Assembly: GCF_003173775.1 (NCBI RefSeq)
Contig: NZ_CP029552.1
Location: 5,911,001-5,975,000, forward strand
Direction: 5' to 3'
DNA from: Methylobacterium sp. 17Sr1-1
GTDB lineage: Bacteria > Pseudomonadota > Alphaproteobacteria > Rhizobiales > Beijerinckiaceae
Length of the DNA stretch: 64,000 nucleotides
Shown here: positions 14,961-23,226 of the stretch, one piece after another
Numbering within the stretch: the first letter of the stretch is position 1
Layout of the letters: each line of letters begins with the position of its first letter
Translations under genes and position numbers: made by a program
Notes under the pieces: generated by a model
What the model saw: the letters and a program-made list of their open reading frames with translations, nothing else
What the model was told of the DNA's origin: nothing
Database searches by the model: none

Positions 14961-16610
14961 TTAGAAGTCGCGCTGGACGCGCATGCGGATCTGGAACGTG
15001 TCCGTGGCGCTGGTGGTCGGCAGGGCGACGCCGGCGGCGGTGAACGGCACGCCGTTGACGACGCTGGCGACCGAGGCGGCGGTGACGCCCGGAGCCTTGT
15101 TCTGGTCGATCACGCGGCCGCTCTGGGTCGCGAGGCGGGCGTAGTTGCCCTCCAGACCGATGTCGAGGTCACGCACCGGCGACCAGATCAGGTTGGCGCC
15201 GACCACGAGCTGGTTGGTGTCGCGGATCTGGTTCGAGAACGCGTAGCCGGCAGCGAACGGGCTCGGCAGCGACGAGGTGGCGAAGCCGCCGATCTGGTTC
15301 ACGAGGCCGAGATTGGCGCGGCTCTGCTTGCCGTAGGACATCTCGCCGTAGCTGCCGAACACCGCCGAACGCCACTCGGGGGTCCAGTAGTGCAGGTAGG
15401 ACGCGGTAACCGTCCACGAGGTCGACAGATCGAGCTTGCCGGTCACCGGATCGACGACCGCGTCGACCAGCGAGGAGCCGAGCGAGGTGCCGGCGGCGAG
15501 CGTGGCGAAGTTGGTGTAGCCGCCGAGCCAGGCGTTGTAGCCGGTGTAGCGGATCGCGCCCTCGCCGTAGGAGCCCTGCAGGTAGAGCAGGTCGCCGGCG
15601 GCGATGAACGGCAGGTTGATCTTCAGACCACCCTGGACGGCCCAGCCGTAGTCGCTGCCCGGACGCGGCGCCGAGGCACCGACGGTCGAGAAGCCACCGA
15701 ACGAACGCACCTGGTTGGCGTTGGCGGTGTTGATCTCGTGCACGGCGGCGGAGATCTGGGCCGAACCCCAGGCGGCGTCGTAGCGGAGCGCGCCGACGAA
15801 GTCGGGCAGGCGCTGACGCTGGATCACGTCGTAGTCGGCGATGACCGGCTGGCCGAGGGCGTTGGTGCCCAGCACCGGGGTGAAGTTGCCCGAGTTCGGG
15901 ACGAAGATCTGGTAGCCGGTGAAGTTGCCGCCGACCGCGCCGCTGCCGTAGATCGGGGTCTTGCGGAGCAGCGGGTCTTCCATCGACAGCGTGGCCGAGA
16001 AGCCCTGACCGAAGGTCGCCGTGTAGGCGAGCAGGTTGGTCGAGGAGATGTCGGAGCCGAGCGACGACGCGATGAACTCGAGGTCGTGGGCGTAGAAGTC
16101 GAAGAACGAGGCGGCGCGACCGGCGGTGAAGCCGGCGAACTGGATGAACGCCTTGTCGAGGTTCACGCCGTTGGTCACGCGGCCGAACGTGTCGACGCCG
16201 AAGGCCGGGAAGCCGGTGCCGGCGTTGCGGGCGGTGCCGGAGGCGAGGAACGGACCGGTGCCGTAGGACAGGTCGAAGCGGACGAAGGCGCGCAGGGTGC
16301 CGTAGCCGGTCGCCGTGCGGGCGTCGAGGTTCAGGCGGCCGAGGCCCTGGTAGCCCGTCAGGTCACCGCCGTTGTTGTTGGTGCCGCGGGTGTAGCTCTG
16401 CAGGTAGGTGGCCTGGAACCGGGCACGACCGGAGACGCGCAGGCAGGTGTCGGTACCCGGGATGTAGAAGAAGCCGGCGCCGTGGGTCGAGCAGACGCGG
16501 ACGTACTCGACGGGCGCAGCCTTCTTGATCGGCAGATCGGCGGCTTGCGCAGCGGCAACAACGGTCAGGCCAGCGGCCGACCCGAGAAGAAGGCTCTTAA
16601 CGAGCTTCAT
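14961..16610 (-). CDS. outer membrane porin, Porin_2 (alphaproteobacterial) family
   Basis: 549 residues from the ATG at 16610, chosen over 16622 because GGAGG lies just upstream and the signal peptide MKLVKSLLLGSAAGLTVVAAAQA begins there. The mature N-terminus ADLPIKKAAPVEYVRVC and CLRVSGRARFQATYLQ are typical of this porin family, and alternating beta-strands run to the terminal RMRVQRDF with the closing Phe needed for outer-membrane assembly. It is a 16-stranded general diffusion channel by family. Single gene with a strong terminator and a long, AT-rich upstream region carrying repeated motifs, suggesting high and regulated expression. Confidence 0.93.
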   Translation of the reverse strand: MKLVKSLLLGSAAGLTVVAAAQAADLPIKKAAPVEYVRVCSTHGAGFFYIPGTDTCLRVSGRARFQATYLQSYTRGTNNNGGDLTGYQGLGRLNLDARTATGYGTLRAFVRFDLSYGTGPFLASGTARNAGTGFPAFGVDTFGRVTNGVNLDKAFIQFAGFTAGRAASFFDFYAHDLEFIASSLGSDISSTNLLAYTATFGQGFSATLSMEDPLLRKTPIYGSGAVGGNFTGYQIFVPNSGNFTPVLGTNALGQPVIADYDVIQRQRLPDFVGALRYDAAWGSAQISAAVHEINTANANQVRSFGGFSTVGASAPRPGSDYGWAVQGGLKINLPFIAAGDLLYLQGSYGEGAIRYTGYNAWLGGYTNFATLAAGTSLGSSLVDAVVDPVTGKLDLSTSWTVTASYLHYWTPEWRSAVFGSYGEMSYGKQSRANLGLVNQIGGFATSSLPSPFAAGYAFSNQIRDTNQLVVGANLIWSPVRDLDIGLEGNYARLATQSGRVIDQNKAPGVTAASVASVVNGVPFTAAGVALPTTSATDTFQIRMRVQRDF

Positions 16611-16804
16611 GGAGACCTCCAAGATTTCGGACCCGAAAGGGGTGAACGACTCTGTTCCGAAGACCTTTTCGGCCTCGAGACCATGTCCCTCTTATGCCCC
16701 CGAAGATTCGGCCGCCGCACAGGTTCGGCCGAACCGCACCTGACTTCATGCGGTGCGACGGAACAATCTTTCATGACGCCGAGTTGATCAATCTCATCCA
16801 AGCA

Positions 16805-16962
16805 CTAACAAGCGCCTGAAGCCGCCTTGACGGGAGAATGTGGCAGAATCACCACATTGTGACTGTGCCACATCTTAGATGTGACTTATGCGCTAACAAA
16901 GTCGTCAAGAACTAACAAGCAATGTCGTTATGATTACTTCCGCCGTCATCAGGCGCTAACAA
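16805..16962. promoter_or_regulatory. four direct copies of CTAACAA upstream of the porin gene
   Basis: CTAACAA occurs at 16805-16811, 16893-16899, 16912-16918 and 16956-16962, three of them preceded by GC(A/G) or GCG. A fifth copy in opposite orientation sits at 14728-14734 beyond the gene's 3' end. In a GC-rich genome this clustering is unlikely to be chance. They lie about 195-350 bp upstream of the porin start and could be binding sites for a regulator of this gene or of something transcribed rightward. Confidence 0.45.
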
Positions 16963-17583
16963 AATAGAAATGTCGAGAGTCAGATCTGTCAAATGTGAGC
17001 ATAATCACGGATAGGAATAGTTTAATCAGTAAAAATTTCTAATCGCCGATGGAATATCCGGTCGATATCGATGTGATGCCGATCCGTCGGGGTCGGTACG
17101 ATTACGATGTTCGAAGGATTTCTGCAGCCGTCCCGGACAGCTCGCGAGCGGCGGCGTCCGGGGCGATCCGGACTCCGCTGTGGAGGCGAGGCGTCCGGTC
17201 TGGCTGGGCGGCCCGCGAATCGGGGGCGGCTGCACCGTCGGCGCCGTGGGCGGATGGGAGGTGCCTTCCGAGGGGCGTCGCCGCAGCACCCCGCAGATCC
17301 GCGTCTTCGAGAGGTGTGCCGGCCATCCTGGCGCATGGTGCCAGGACGTGAGGCGCGGGTGGTCCTGCGCGTGCCGGCAGGAGGATGGAGCGGCAGGAAG
17401 ACGGGGAGGAGGGCCGGCGCAAGCCCCACGGGCCCGGCCGCGGGACCGCGGCCCGGAGTTCGTTCCGGCAGCCTCTCGCCGCGGATGCGCTTTCCCTCAG
17501 GTTCCTCTTGCCTCCAGTTTTGAGTTGTTCTAATTAACAACTGACGGGGCCGGGCGACGGCTCACCGGACGGGAGAGATCACG
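16963..17583. other. intergenic region, AT-rich then GC-rich, no gene recognised
   Basis: 16963-17045 is AT-rich and promoter-like. 17100-17525 is GC-rich with overlapping open frames on both strands, none with a recognisable protein pattern, a ribosome site or a consistent codon bias, so I call none of them. Confidence 0.5.
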
Positions 17584-17793
17584 ATGGCGACCACCCAGGG
17601 CGCGGCCTGCAACAGCTGCCGCTACTTCGACGACCACAAGCTCAATGGCGCCGCCGCCACCGGCGACCAGGGCCTGTGCCGCTACAACCCGCCGGTCAGC
17701 CAGCCGGAGCCGCAGGGCCACGGCCTGTGGCCGGTCGTCGCCGGCCAGGACTGGTGCGGCCACTTCACCGCCGAGCAGCATCCGGCCGAGTGA
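17584..17793 (+). CDS. small four-Cys protein, conserved-looking, unknown function
   Basis: 69 residues with GGGAGAG 6 nt before the ATG. Four Cys are arranged CNSCRYF (Cys9, Cys12), GLCRYNPPV (Cys32) and DWCGHF (Cys58, with His60), which looks like a metal site (zinc or iron-sulfur). There is no signal peptide, so it is cytosolic. It has its own terminator at 17884. I have no function for it; the motif order suggests a real family. Confidence 0.8.
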   Translation: MATTQGAACNSCRYFDDHKLNGAAATGDQGLCRYNPPVSQPEPQGHGLWPVVAGQDWCGHFTAEQHPAE

Positions 17794-17883
17794 TCCAATC
17801 GGACTGGTTCGCGGTCGATTGATCTGAAACGATCGGTTCGCTCGCGGTCTGCGACCGCACCAAGCTCCTCCGACGAAGTCCGT

Positions 17884-17913
17884 CCCCCTCTCCCGCCGGA
17901 GAGGGGGATTTTT
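17884..17913 (+). terminator. rho-independent terminator of the four-Cys protein gene
   Basis: CCCCCTCTCC (17884-17893), loop CGCC, GGAGAGGGGG (17898-17907), then ATTTTT. The same CCCTCTCC/GGAGAGGG stem recurs in the repeats near 45628, 53684 and 61089. Confidence 0.85.
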
Positions 17914-18078
17914 CTCGGCTGTGCTGCAACGGCGAATGTTTCGTCGACTACAGCCGACGAAACACGATCCGCTCCGACTGGGCCGAATTGGGTCTCCGAC
18001 GCAAAATCGCGGACATGCAACGCCCCTATACCGCCCCCCACAAGAGCCCCGGACATAACGGGTTGCGAGGAGGCGAAG

Positions 18079-18420
18079 ATGATTGTGGCGCGGGTGATCC
18101 TGATGAGTGCAATGCTGACGGCCGGCGTCGTCGAGCTGACCAAGACGACGGCCGCGCACCTGGCCGGGGATGCCCGCGGGGCGGTCCCCGCCGGGATGTC
18201 CGTGGAAGCGCCCGCCGAGATGCCCCGGGCGCTCCCGGTCTCGACGGCCCCGGCCGCCGGGCGCGCCTGCACGGAGGCGGCCTGGCCCTTCCGGCCCGAC
18301 ACCTGCCTGCAGCCGGAGGGCGCCCCGCAGGGGACCGCGCCGCGCCGGCCGGTGCGGATGATCGAGGAGCTGCGCCCGGCCTCGCCCGTCCGGATGCCCG
18401 GCCGGGTCTCGGTCGGATGA
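18079..18420 (+). CDS. small exported protein of unknown function
   Basis: 113 residues with GAGGAGG 7 nt before the ATG. An N-terminal hydrophobic segment (MIVARVILMSAMLTAGVVELT) is probably a signal or anchor. The rest is Ala/Pro/Arg-rich except for CTEAAWPFRPDTCL (about residues 64-77), a two-Cys loop that looks like the conserved part. Likely a small periplasmic lineage protein. Confidence 0.6.
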   Translation: MIVARVILMSAMLTAGVVELTKTTAAHLAGDARGAVPAGMSVEAPAEMPRALPVSTAPAAGRACTEAAWPFRPDTCLQPEGAPQGTAPRRPVRMIEELRPASPVRMPGRVSVG

Positions 18421-18462
18421 CGCGGGACACCCCGCGACGAGGCCGCCGACCGCGAGACCGCC

Positions 18463-18744
18463 ATGCCGCATTTCAGCGCCGATCGCCTCGATGCGCTCCT
18501 CACCGGCGATCCCGCCGGGCTGGAGGCGCTGCGCGCCCTCTTCGGTGCGGGCCCGAGCCGCTGCACCGGCTGCCGGCCGGCTCCCCTGACCCCCGCCCGT
18601 CCGGCGGCGCCGGTCCCCGCCCCCCGGCCGAGGCGGCAGGTCCCCGAAGGCCGGGCGACGAAACGCCGGTCGATGAAAAGCGGTCCTGGCCCGGTCTCCG
18701 GGACCCGCGGCCGGACGATCCTGCGGCCGCCGATGCCGGGATGA
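18463..18744 (+). CDS. hypothetical small protein
   Basis: 93 residues. The first 40 form a plausible folded start (MPHFSADRLDALLTGDPAGL, ALRALFGAG, then CTGC), and the rest is Pro/Arg-rich and disordered. The ribosome site is weak. It sits on the same strand between the exported protein (42 nt upstream) and the histidine kinase. It may be real or a GC-driven frame. Confidence 0.35.
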   Translation: MPHFSADRLDALLTGDPAGLEALRALFGAGPSRCTGCRPAPLTPARPAAPVPAPRPRRQVPEGRATKRRSMKSGPGPVSGTRGRTILRPPMPG

Positions 18745-18838
18745 GGCGGGCCGGCCTCTCCGGGTCCGGCTGGCCCCGGGCGCTGGCAGACCTTGAGAAA
18801 TAATGCATAGTCGGCACCCGCGGCGGAACGGGACCACG

Positions 18839-21346
18839 ATGCGGGTCGGCCACAAGATCTTCCTGGTCGGCGGTCTGCCGATCGCCATCGCGGCGCTGAT
18901 CGCGCTCGCGGGCTGGCTCCTGCTCGACCAGGCCGGGAAGGCCCGCGACGGCGCGGTGCTGGCCGGCGCCATCTACCGCACCCTGACCCTGTCGACGACG
19001 GTGCGCGACGAGTTCGTGGCGGCGCGCCCGGCCGAGCGCACCGACCATGCCGAGCGCTTCGCCCGCCTGACGGCCGAGTCGGCCGGCTCGCTCGACGACC
19101 TGCGCCGCTACGCCCGCACCCCGGATCAGGCCGCCCGCATCGAGGCGGCGCGCGATGCGCTGCGGGACTCGATCGAGCAGATGCAGGCCCTGGTGCGGAT
19201 CACCCGGGAGAACGACGGGCTGATCGCCGACATGGCCGCCCGCGCCGACGCCCTGGTGAGCCTCGCCGACCAGGCCCGCGACCGCCAGCGCGCCGCCAAC
19301 ACCGACCTCGTCGTCTCCCTCACCGACAAGGCCGCCACCCTGCGCCAGGTCCGCGACGTGGTCGGTGCCGTCAACGAGCTGCGCAGCCTGGTGGCCCGGG
19401 CCGAGATCGAGGCCGCCAGAGGCGCCGACAAGGGCGGCGGTGGTGCCGGCGCTGCGCCGTCCACCATGGTCCAATCCACCATGGTTCAAGTGCGCAACGC
19501 CGCCCGCGACCTCGCGACGGCGCTCAAGGGCGACCGGCGCGAGCGCGAGGCGGAGGAGCTGCTGATCCTGACCGCCGCCTACGAGGCCTGGCGCGGGGCC
19601 GAGGAGCCGCGCCCTCTGGCGGCGGGCGGCACGGTGCCGGAGCACGCGCCGCTCCCCTCCCCGGTCAACGTCCTCGACGAGTGGTGCGAGCGGATCCTCA
19701 AGATCGACGGCTCGGCCCAGCGCGCCCTGCACGACGAGGTCACGCAGCTCCTCTCCTACGCGGTGCAGGCCAACGAGACCGAGCAGGCGACCCAGAACAT
19801 CGCCCTCGAGACCCTCAAGCTCGGCCAGCGCACCGCCGAGGCCCTGCGCCGGCGCGACGTGCCGGCGGCGGCGGCGATGCTGGAGGACGGGCGGCGCCTG
19901 TCCGAGACCGCCGCCGCCCTGCCGATCTCGCCGCTGATCCAGGGCGAGATGATCGACGCGATCGACGGCTGGCGCGAGCGCCTCGGCACCACGGTCGAGG
20001 GCCTGCGCCGGCAGAACGAGGGCATCGCGGCGATGGACGGCCTCGCCGCGGTGATCGGCGAGACCGCCCGCAGCCTCAACGAGATCTTCATCGACGATGC
20101 CGATCGCCTCGGCACCTTCCTCCTGCGCCTCCTGCTCGTCGGCGCCGGCGCCGGCCTGGTGGTCGGCTCGACGGTCGGTCTCGCGGCGGCGCGCTCGATC
20201 ACCGGACCGCTGCGCCAGCTCCAGCGCAGCATGCTGGTGCTCGCCGCCGATCCGTCCCGGCGCGTGCTGGGAGGGGGCGAAATCGGGGGCAGAGATGTGG
20301 GCGAGGCGGTCGGGCGCCGTCGCGACGAACTCGGCGACATGGCGCGCGCCACCGCGATGTTCGTCGAGGAGATCGGCCGGCGCGAGCGCGCCCTGCGCCG
20401 AGCCAAGGAGGAGGCCGACCGGACGCTCGCCGAGCTGCGCCAGACCCAGTCCGACCTGATCCAGGCCGAGAAGCTCGCCTCGCTGGGCCAGCTCGTCGCC
20501 GGGGTGGCGCACGAGATCAACACGCCGCTCGGCATCGCGCTCACCACCGCGACCCTGGTGCGCGACGAGGCGCGGGATTTCGGCGAGCTGGCAAAGACCG
20601 GCCAGCTCTCGCGCTCGCGCCTGTCCCACTTCGTCGAGCGGATGCAGGAGGGCTCGCACCTGCTCACCGCCAACCTCGCCCGGGCGGCGGACCTCGTCCA
20701 CAGCTTCAAGCAGGTCGCCGTCGACCGCGTGAGCGACGAGCACCGCCGCTTCGCCTTGCGCGAGTGGCTGGGGGAATTGCTGCGCAGCCTCGGCCCGCTC
20801 CTGCGCCGCGGCGGGCACCGGCTCGAACTGGAGGGGCCTGAGGCCCGGGATGGGATCGACGGCGGGGAGTTCGAGGTCGACACCCATCCGGGGGCGCTCG
20901 CCCAGGTCATCACCAACCTGGTCAAGAACGCGGTGGTGCACGCCTTCGCGGACGGACAGCCGGGGCGCATCGTCGTCGCTGTGTCGCAGGTCGCGGCGCC
21001 CCAAGGTGCACTCCCGCAGGGCGCACTCCCTCAGGGGGCGCTTCCGCAGGAGGGCGCCTGGGTGCGCCTCGAGGTGCGCGACGACGGGCGCGGCATCGCG
21101 GCGGCGGACCGCGAGCGGATCTTCGATCCGTTCTTCACCACCGCTCGCCACCGTGGCAGCTCGGGGCTGGGCATGCACATCGTCTACAACCTGGTCACCG
21201 GGCAGCTGCAGGGCCGCATCGCGGTCGAGAGCCGGGAGGGCAGCGGCACGGTGGTGCGGGTCGAGTTCCCGGCCCGCCTCGCAAAACCGGCTCCCGTGCC
21301 GGCATCCGCCCGGGCGGGCGCGGAGACTCGCGTGGCGGCGCAGTAG
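18839..21346 (+). CDS. membrane sensor histidine kinase (HAMP, HisKA-like, HATPase), orphan
   Basis: 835 residues from the ATG at 18839, preferred over 18803 because the membrane anchor KIFLVGGLPIAIAALIALAG then begins at residue 5. Order: TM1 (6-28), long helical periplasmic sensor (about 30-420), TM2 (about 422-447), HAMP (about 450-505), coiled coil, H-box LVAGVAHEINTPLGI (about 555), N-box ITNLVKNAVVHAF (about 690), G1 DDGRGI (about 748) and G2 GSSGLGMHIV (about 772). It would autophosphorylate the His and signal to a response regulator, but none is adjacent. Two in-frame 15-bp repeats occur: STMVQSTMVQ in the sensor domain, and three copies of GALPQ between the N and G1 boxes of the ATPase, a region that tolerates loops. 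Confidence 0.9.
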   Translation: MRVGHKIFLVGGLPIAIAALIALAGWLLLDQAGKARDGAVLAGAIYRTLTLSTTVRDEFVAARPAERTDHAERFARLTAESAGSLDDLRRYARTPDQAARIEAARDALRDSIEQMQALVRITRENDGLIADMAARADALVSLADQARDRQRAANTDLVVSLTDKAATLRQVRDVVGAVNELRSLVARAEIEAARGADKGGGGAGAAPSTMVQSTMVQVRNAARDLATALKGDRREREAEELLILTAAYEAWRGAEEPRPLAAGGTVPEHAPLPSPVNVLDEWCERILKIDGSAQRALHDEVTQLLSYAVQANETEQATQNIALETLKLGQRTAEALRRRDVPAAAAMLEDGRRLSETAAALPISPLIQGEMIDAIDGWRERLGTTVEGLRRQNEGIAAMDGLAAVIGETARSLNEIFIDDADRLGTFLLRLLLVGAGAGLVVGSTVGLAAARSITGPLRQLQRSMLVLAADPSRRVLGGGEIGGRDVGEAVGRRRDELGDMARATAMFVEEIGRRERALRRAKEEADRTLAELRQTQSDLIQAEKLASLGQLVAGVAHEINTPLGIALTTATLVRDEARDFGELAKTGQLSRSRLSHFVERMQEGSHLLTANLARAADLVHSFKQVAVDRVSDEHRRFALREWLGELLRSLGPLLRRGGHRLELEGPEARDGIDGGEFEVDTHPGALAQVITNLVKNAVVHAFADGQPGRIVVAVSQVAAPQGALPQGALPQGALPQEGAWVRLEVRDDGRGIAAADRERIFDPFFTTARHRGSSGLGMHIVYNLVTGQLQGRIAVESREGSGTVVRVEFPARLAKPAPVPASARAGAETRVAAQ

Positions 21347-21516
21347 TGTGCGGCGCAGATTGGGAATTTTTTTCCTTGCCGTGGTGTAGTGACACGGCAG
21401 GCATCGTCCGGCGGGCGGAGGACCGCTTCGGCCGGGATGATGGGGCTGGGGCCTGGCGCGGCACCCGATCGGGCGCCGCTCCGGTCCGACGTCGCGGGAC
21501 GGAAGGCGGGGGAGCG

Positions 21517-23226
21517 ATGCCGGGCAGGACACGACGAGGCGGCAAGCGCTGCCGGGCCGCGGGGCGGCCCCCGGCGCTCCTTCGCGCCGCACCGGCCCTC
21601 TTGGCCACCCTCCTCTGCCTCGCCGCGCTGCCGGCCGCGGCCAGGACCCTGGTCTTCTGCTCCGAGGGCAATCCCGAATCGCTCAACCCGCAGCTCGTCA
21701 CCACGACGACCGGGATGGACGCCGCCTGGCCGGTCTTCGACACCCTGGTGGCGTTCGAGCCCGGCACCACCACGATCCGCCCGAGCCTCGCCGAATCCTG
21801 GACGATCTCGCCGGACGGGCGCGACTACACCTTCACCTTGCGGCCCGCCGTCGCCTTCCACCGCAATGCCCGGTTCAAGCCGACCCGGCCGCTCGCCGCC
21901 GAGGACGTGGTGTTCTCGATCACCCGGCAATGGCGGGCGGACCACCCGTTCCACGCCGTCTCCGGCGGGCAATACGCGTACTTTCGCGATCTCGGCCTGC
22001 CCGAGCTGATCGAGGCGGTCGAGGCGCCCGATCCCCGCACGGTGCGCATCCGCCTGCGCGAGGCCGACGCCACCTTCCTGCCGAACATCGCCATGACCCT
22101 CGGGGCGGTCCAGTCGGCGGAATACGCCGCCACGCTCCTGGCGGCCGGCGAGCAGGAGCGCTTCGACCGCGAGCCGATCGGCACCGGGCCGTTCAGCTTC
22201 GTGGCGTTCCAGCCCGACGTGGCGCTCCGCTACCGCGTGTTTCCGGACTACTGGGGCGGGCGCCCCGCGATCGACAGCCTGGTCTTCTCGATCACCCCCA
22301 ACGCGGCGGTGCGGCTGGCCAAGGTCCGGGCCGGCGAGTGCCACCTGATGCCCTTCCCCAACCCGTCCGATCTCGAGTCCATCCGGGCCGATCCGGCCTT
22401 GACCCTGATGCGGGAGGAGGAGCTGAACATCGGCTACCTCGCCCTCAACGTGCTGAGACCGCCCTTCGACGACCTGCGGGTGCGCCGCGCCGTCGCGATG
22501 GCGATCGACAAGGCGGCGATCGTCGAGGGAATCTACGGCCCGGGCGGCACCGCGGCCCGTTCGCCCCTGCCGCCGAACCTCTGGGGCCACGACCCGACGC
22601 TCCGGGACTTAGCCCTCGACCGGCCGGCGGCGCAGAAGCTGCTCGCCGAGGCGGGCTTCCCCTCGGGCTTCGAGGCCGAATTGTGGTATCCGCCGGTGAG
22701 CCGGGCCTACAACCCCAACGGCCGGCGCGTCGCCGACATGATCCAGGCCGACCTCGCCCGCATCGGCGTGCGCCTGCGGCTTCTCACCGACGAGTGGAGC
22801 GCCTACCGGGCCAAGATGCTGGCCGGCGTGCCGGCGATGGCCCTGTTCGGCTGGACCGCCGACAACGGCGACCCGGACAACTTCCTCGGCGTGCTGCTCG
22901 GCTGCATCCCGGCCCGGCCCGGCGGCAGCAACGTCGCCCGCTGGTGCGACCCCGCCTTCGACGCCCTGGTGACCCGGGCCCGGCGCCTGCCCGACCAGGC
23001 CGCCCGGGCCGCGCTCTACGTCCAGGCACAAGCCATCTTCGCCCGCGAGGTGCCGTGGGTGCCGATCGCCCACTCGGCGGTGTTCGTCGTCGCGCGGCGC
23101 GAGGTGACGGGCTACCGGATGGACCCCCTCGGCCGGCACCTGTTTCGCGGCGTCGGGCTGAGCGGGTCCGAATCCCGCGGGGCCTCAGGCCTCCGGCCTC
23201 AGGGCGCTGCGGGTTCCGTGCCGTAG
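21517..23226 (+). CDS. extracellular solute-binding protein, dipeptide/oligopeptide ABC type (SBP_bac_5)
   Basis: 569 residues from the ATG at 21517, with GGGGGAG just upstream; an earlier frame from 21346 is not signal-like. Signal peptide about 1-38 ending LAALPAAARTL. Family marks: FCSEGNPESLNPQLV, IRPSLAESWTISPDGRDYTFTLRP, PLAAEDVVFSITRQW, GTGPFSFV, VRRAVAMAIDKAAIV and WTADNGDPDNFL. It would capture peptides (DppA-like) in the periplasm, but no permease or ATPase genes adjoin it, so it is an orphan receptor. Its 3' end overlaps the convergent selO gene by 28 bp. Confidence 0.93.
   Translation: MPGRTRRGGKRCRAAGRPPALLRAAPALLATLLCLAALPAAARTLVFCSEGNPESLNPQLVTTTTGMDAAWPVFDTLVAFEPGTTTIRPSLAESWTISPDGRDYTFTLRPAVAFHRNARFKPTRPLAAEDVVFSITRQWRADHPFHAVSGGQYAYFRDLGLPELIEAVEAPDPRTVRIRLREADATFLPNIAMTLGAVQSAEYAATLLAAGEQERFDREPIGTGPFSFVAFQPDVALRYRVFPDYWGGRPAIDSLVFSITPNAAVRLAKVRAGECHLMPFPNPSDLESIRADPALTLMREEELNIGYLALNVLRPPFDDLRVRRAVAMAIDKAAIVEGIYGPGGTAARSPLPPNLWGHDPTLRDLALDRPAAQKLLAEAGFPSGFEAELWYPPVSRAYNPNGRRVADMIQADLARIGVRLRLLTDEWSAYRAKMLAGVPAMALFGWTADNGDPDNFLGVLLGCIPARPGGSNVARWCDPAFDALVTRARRLPDQAARAALYVQAQAIFAREVPWVPIAHSAVFVVARREVTGYRMDPLGRHLFRGVGLSGSESRGASGLRPQGAAGSVP

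Noticed and set aside
16805..16962. CRISPR-like direct repeats
   Set aside because: The repeat unit is only 7-11 bp and spacing is irregular (88, 19 and 44 bp), so it is not a CRISPR array.
17022..17540. Overlapping open frames on both strands upstream of the four-Cys gene
   Set aside because: Several frames of similar length overlap on both strands without ribosome sites or protein-like composition, as expected for random GC-rich sequence.
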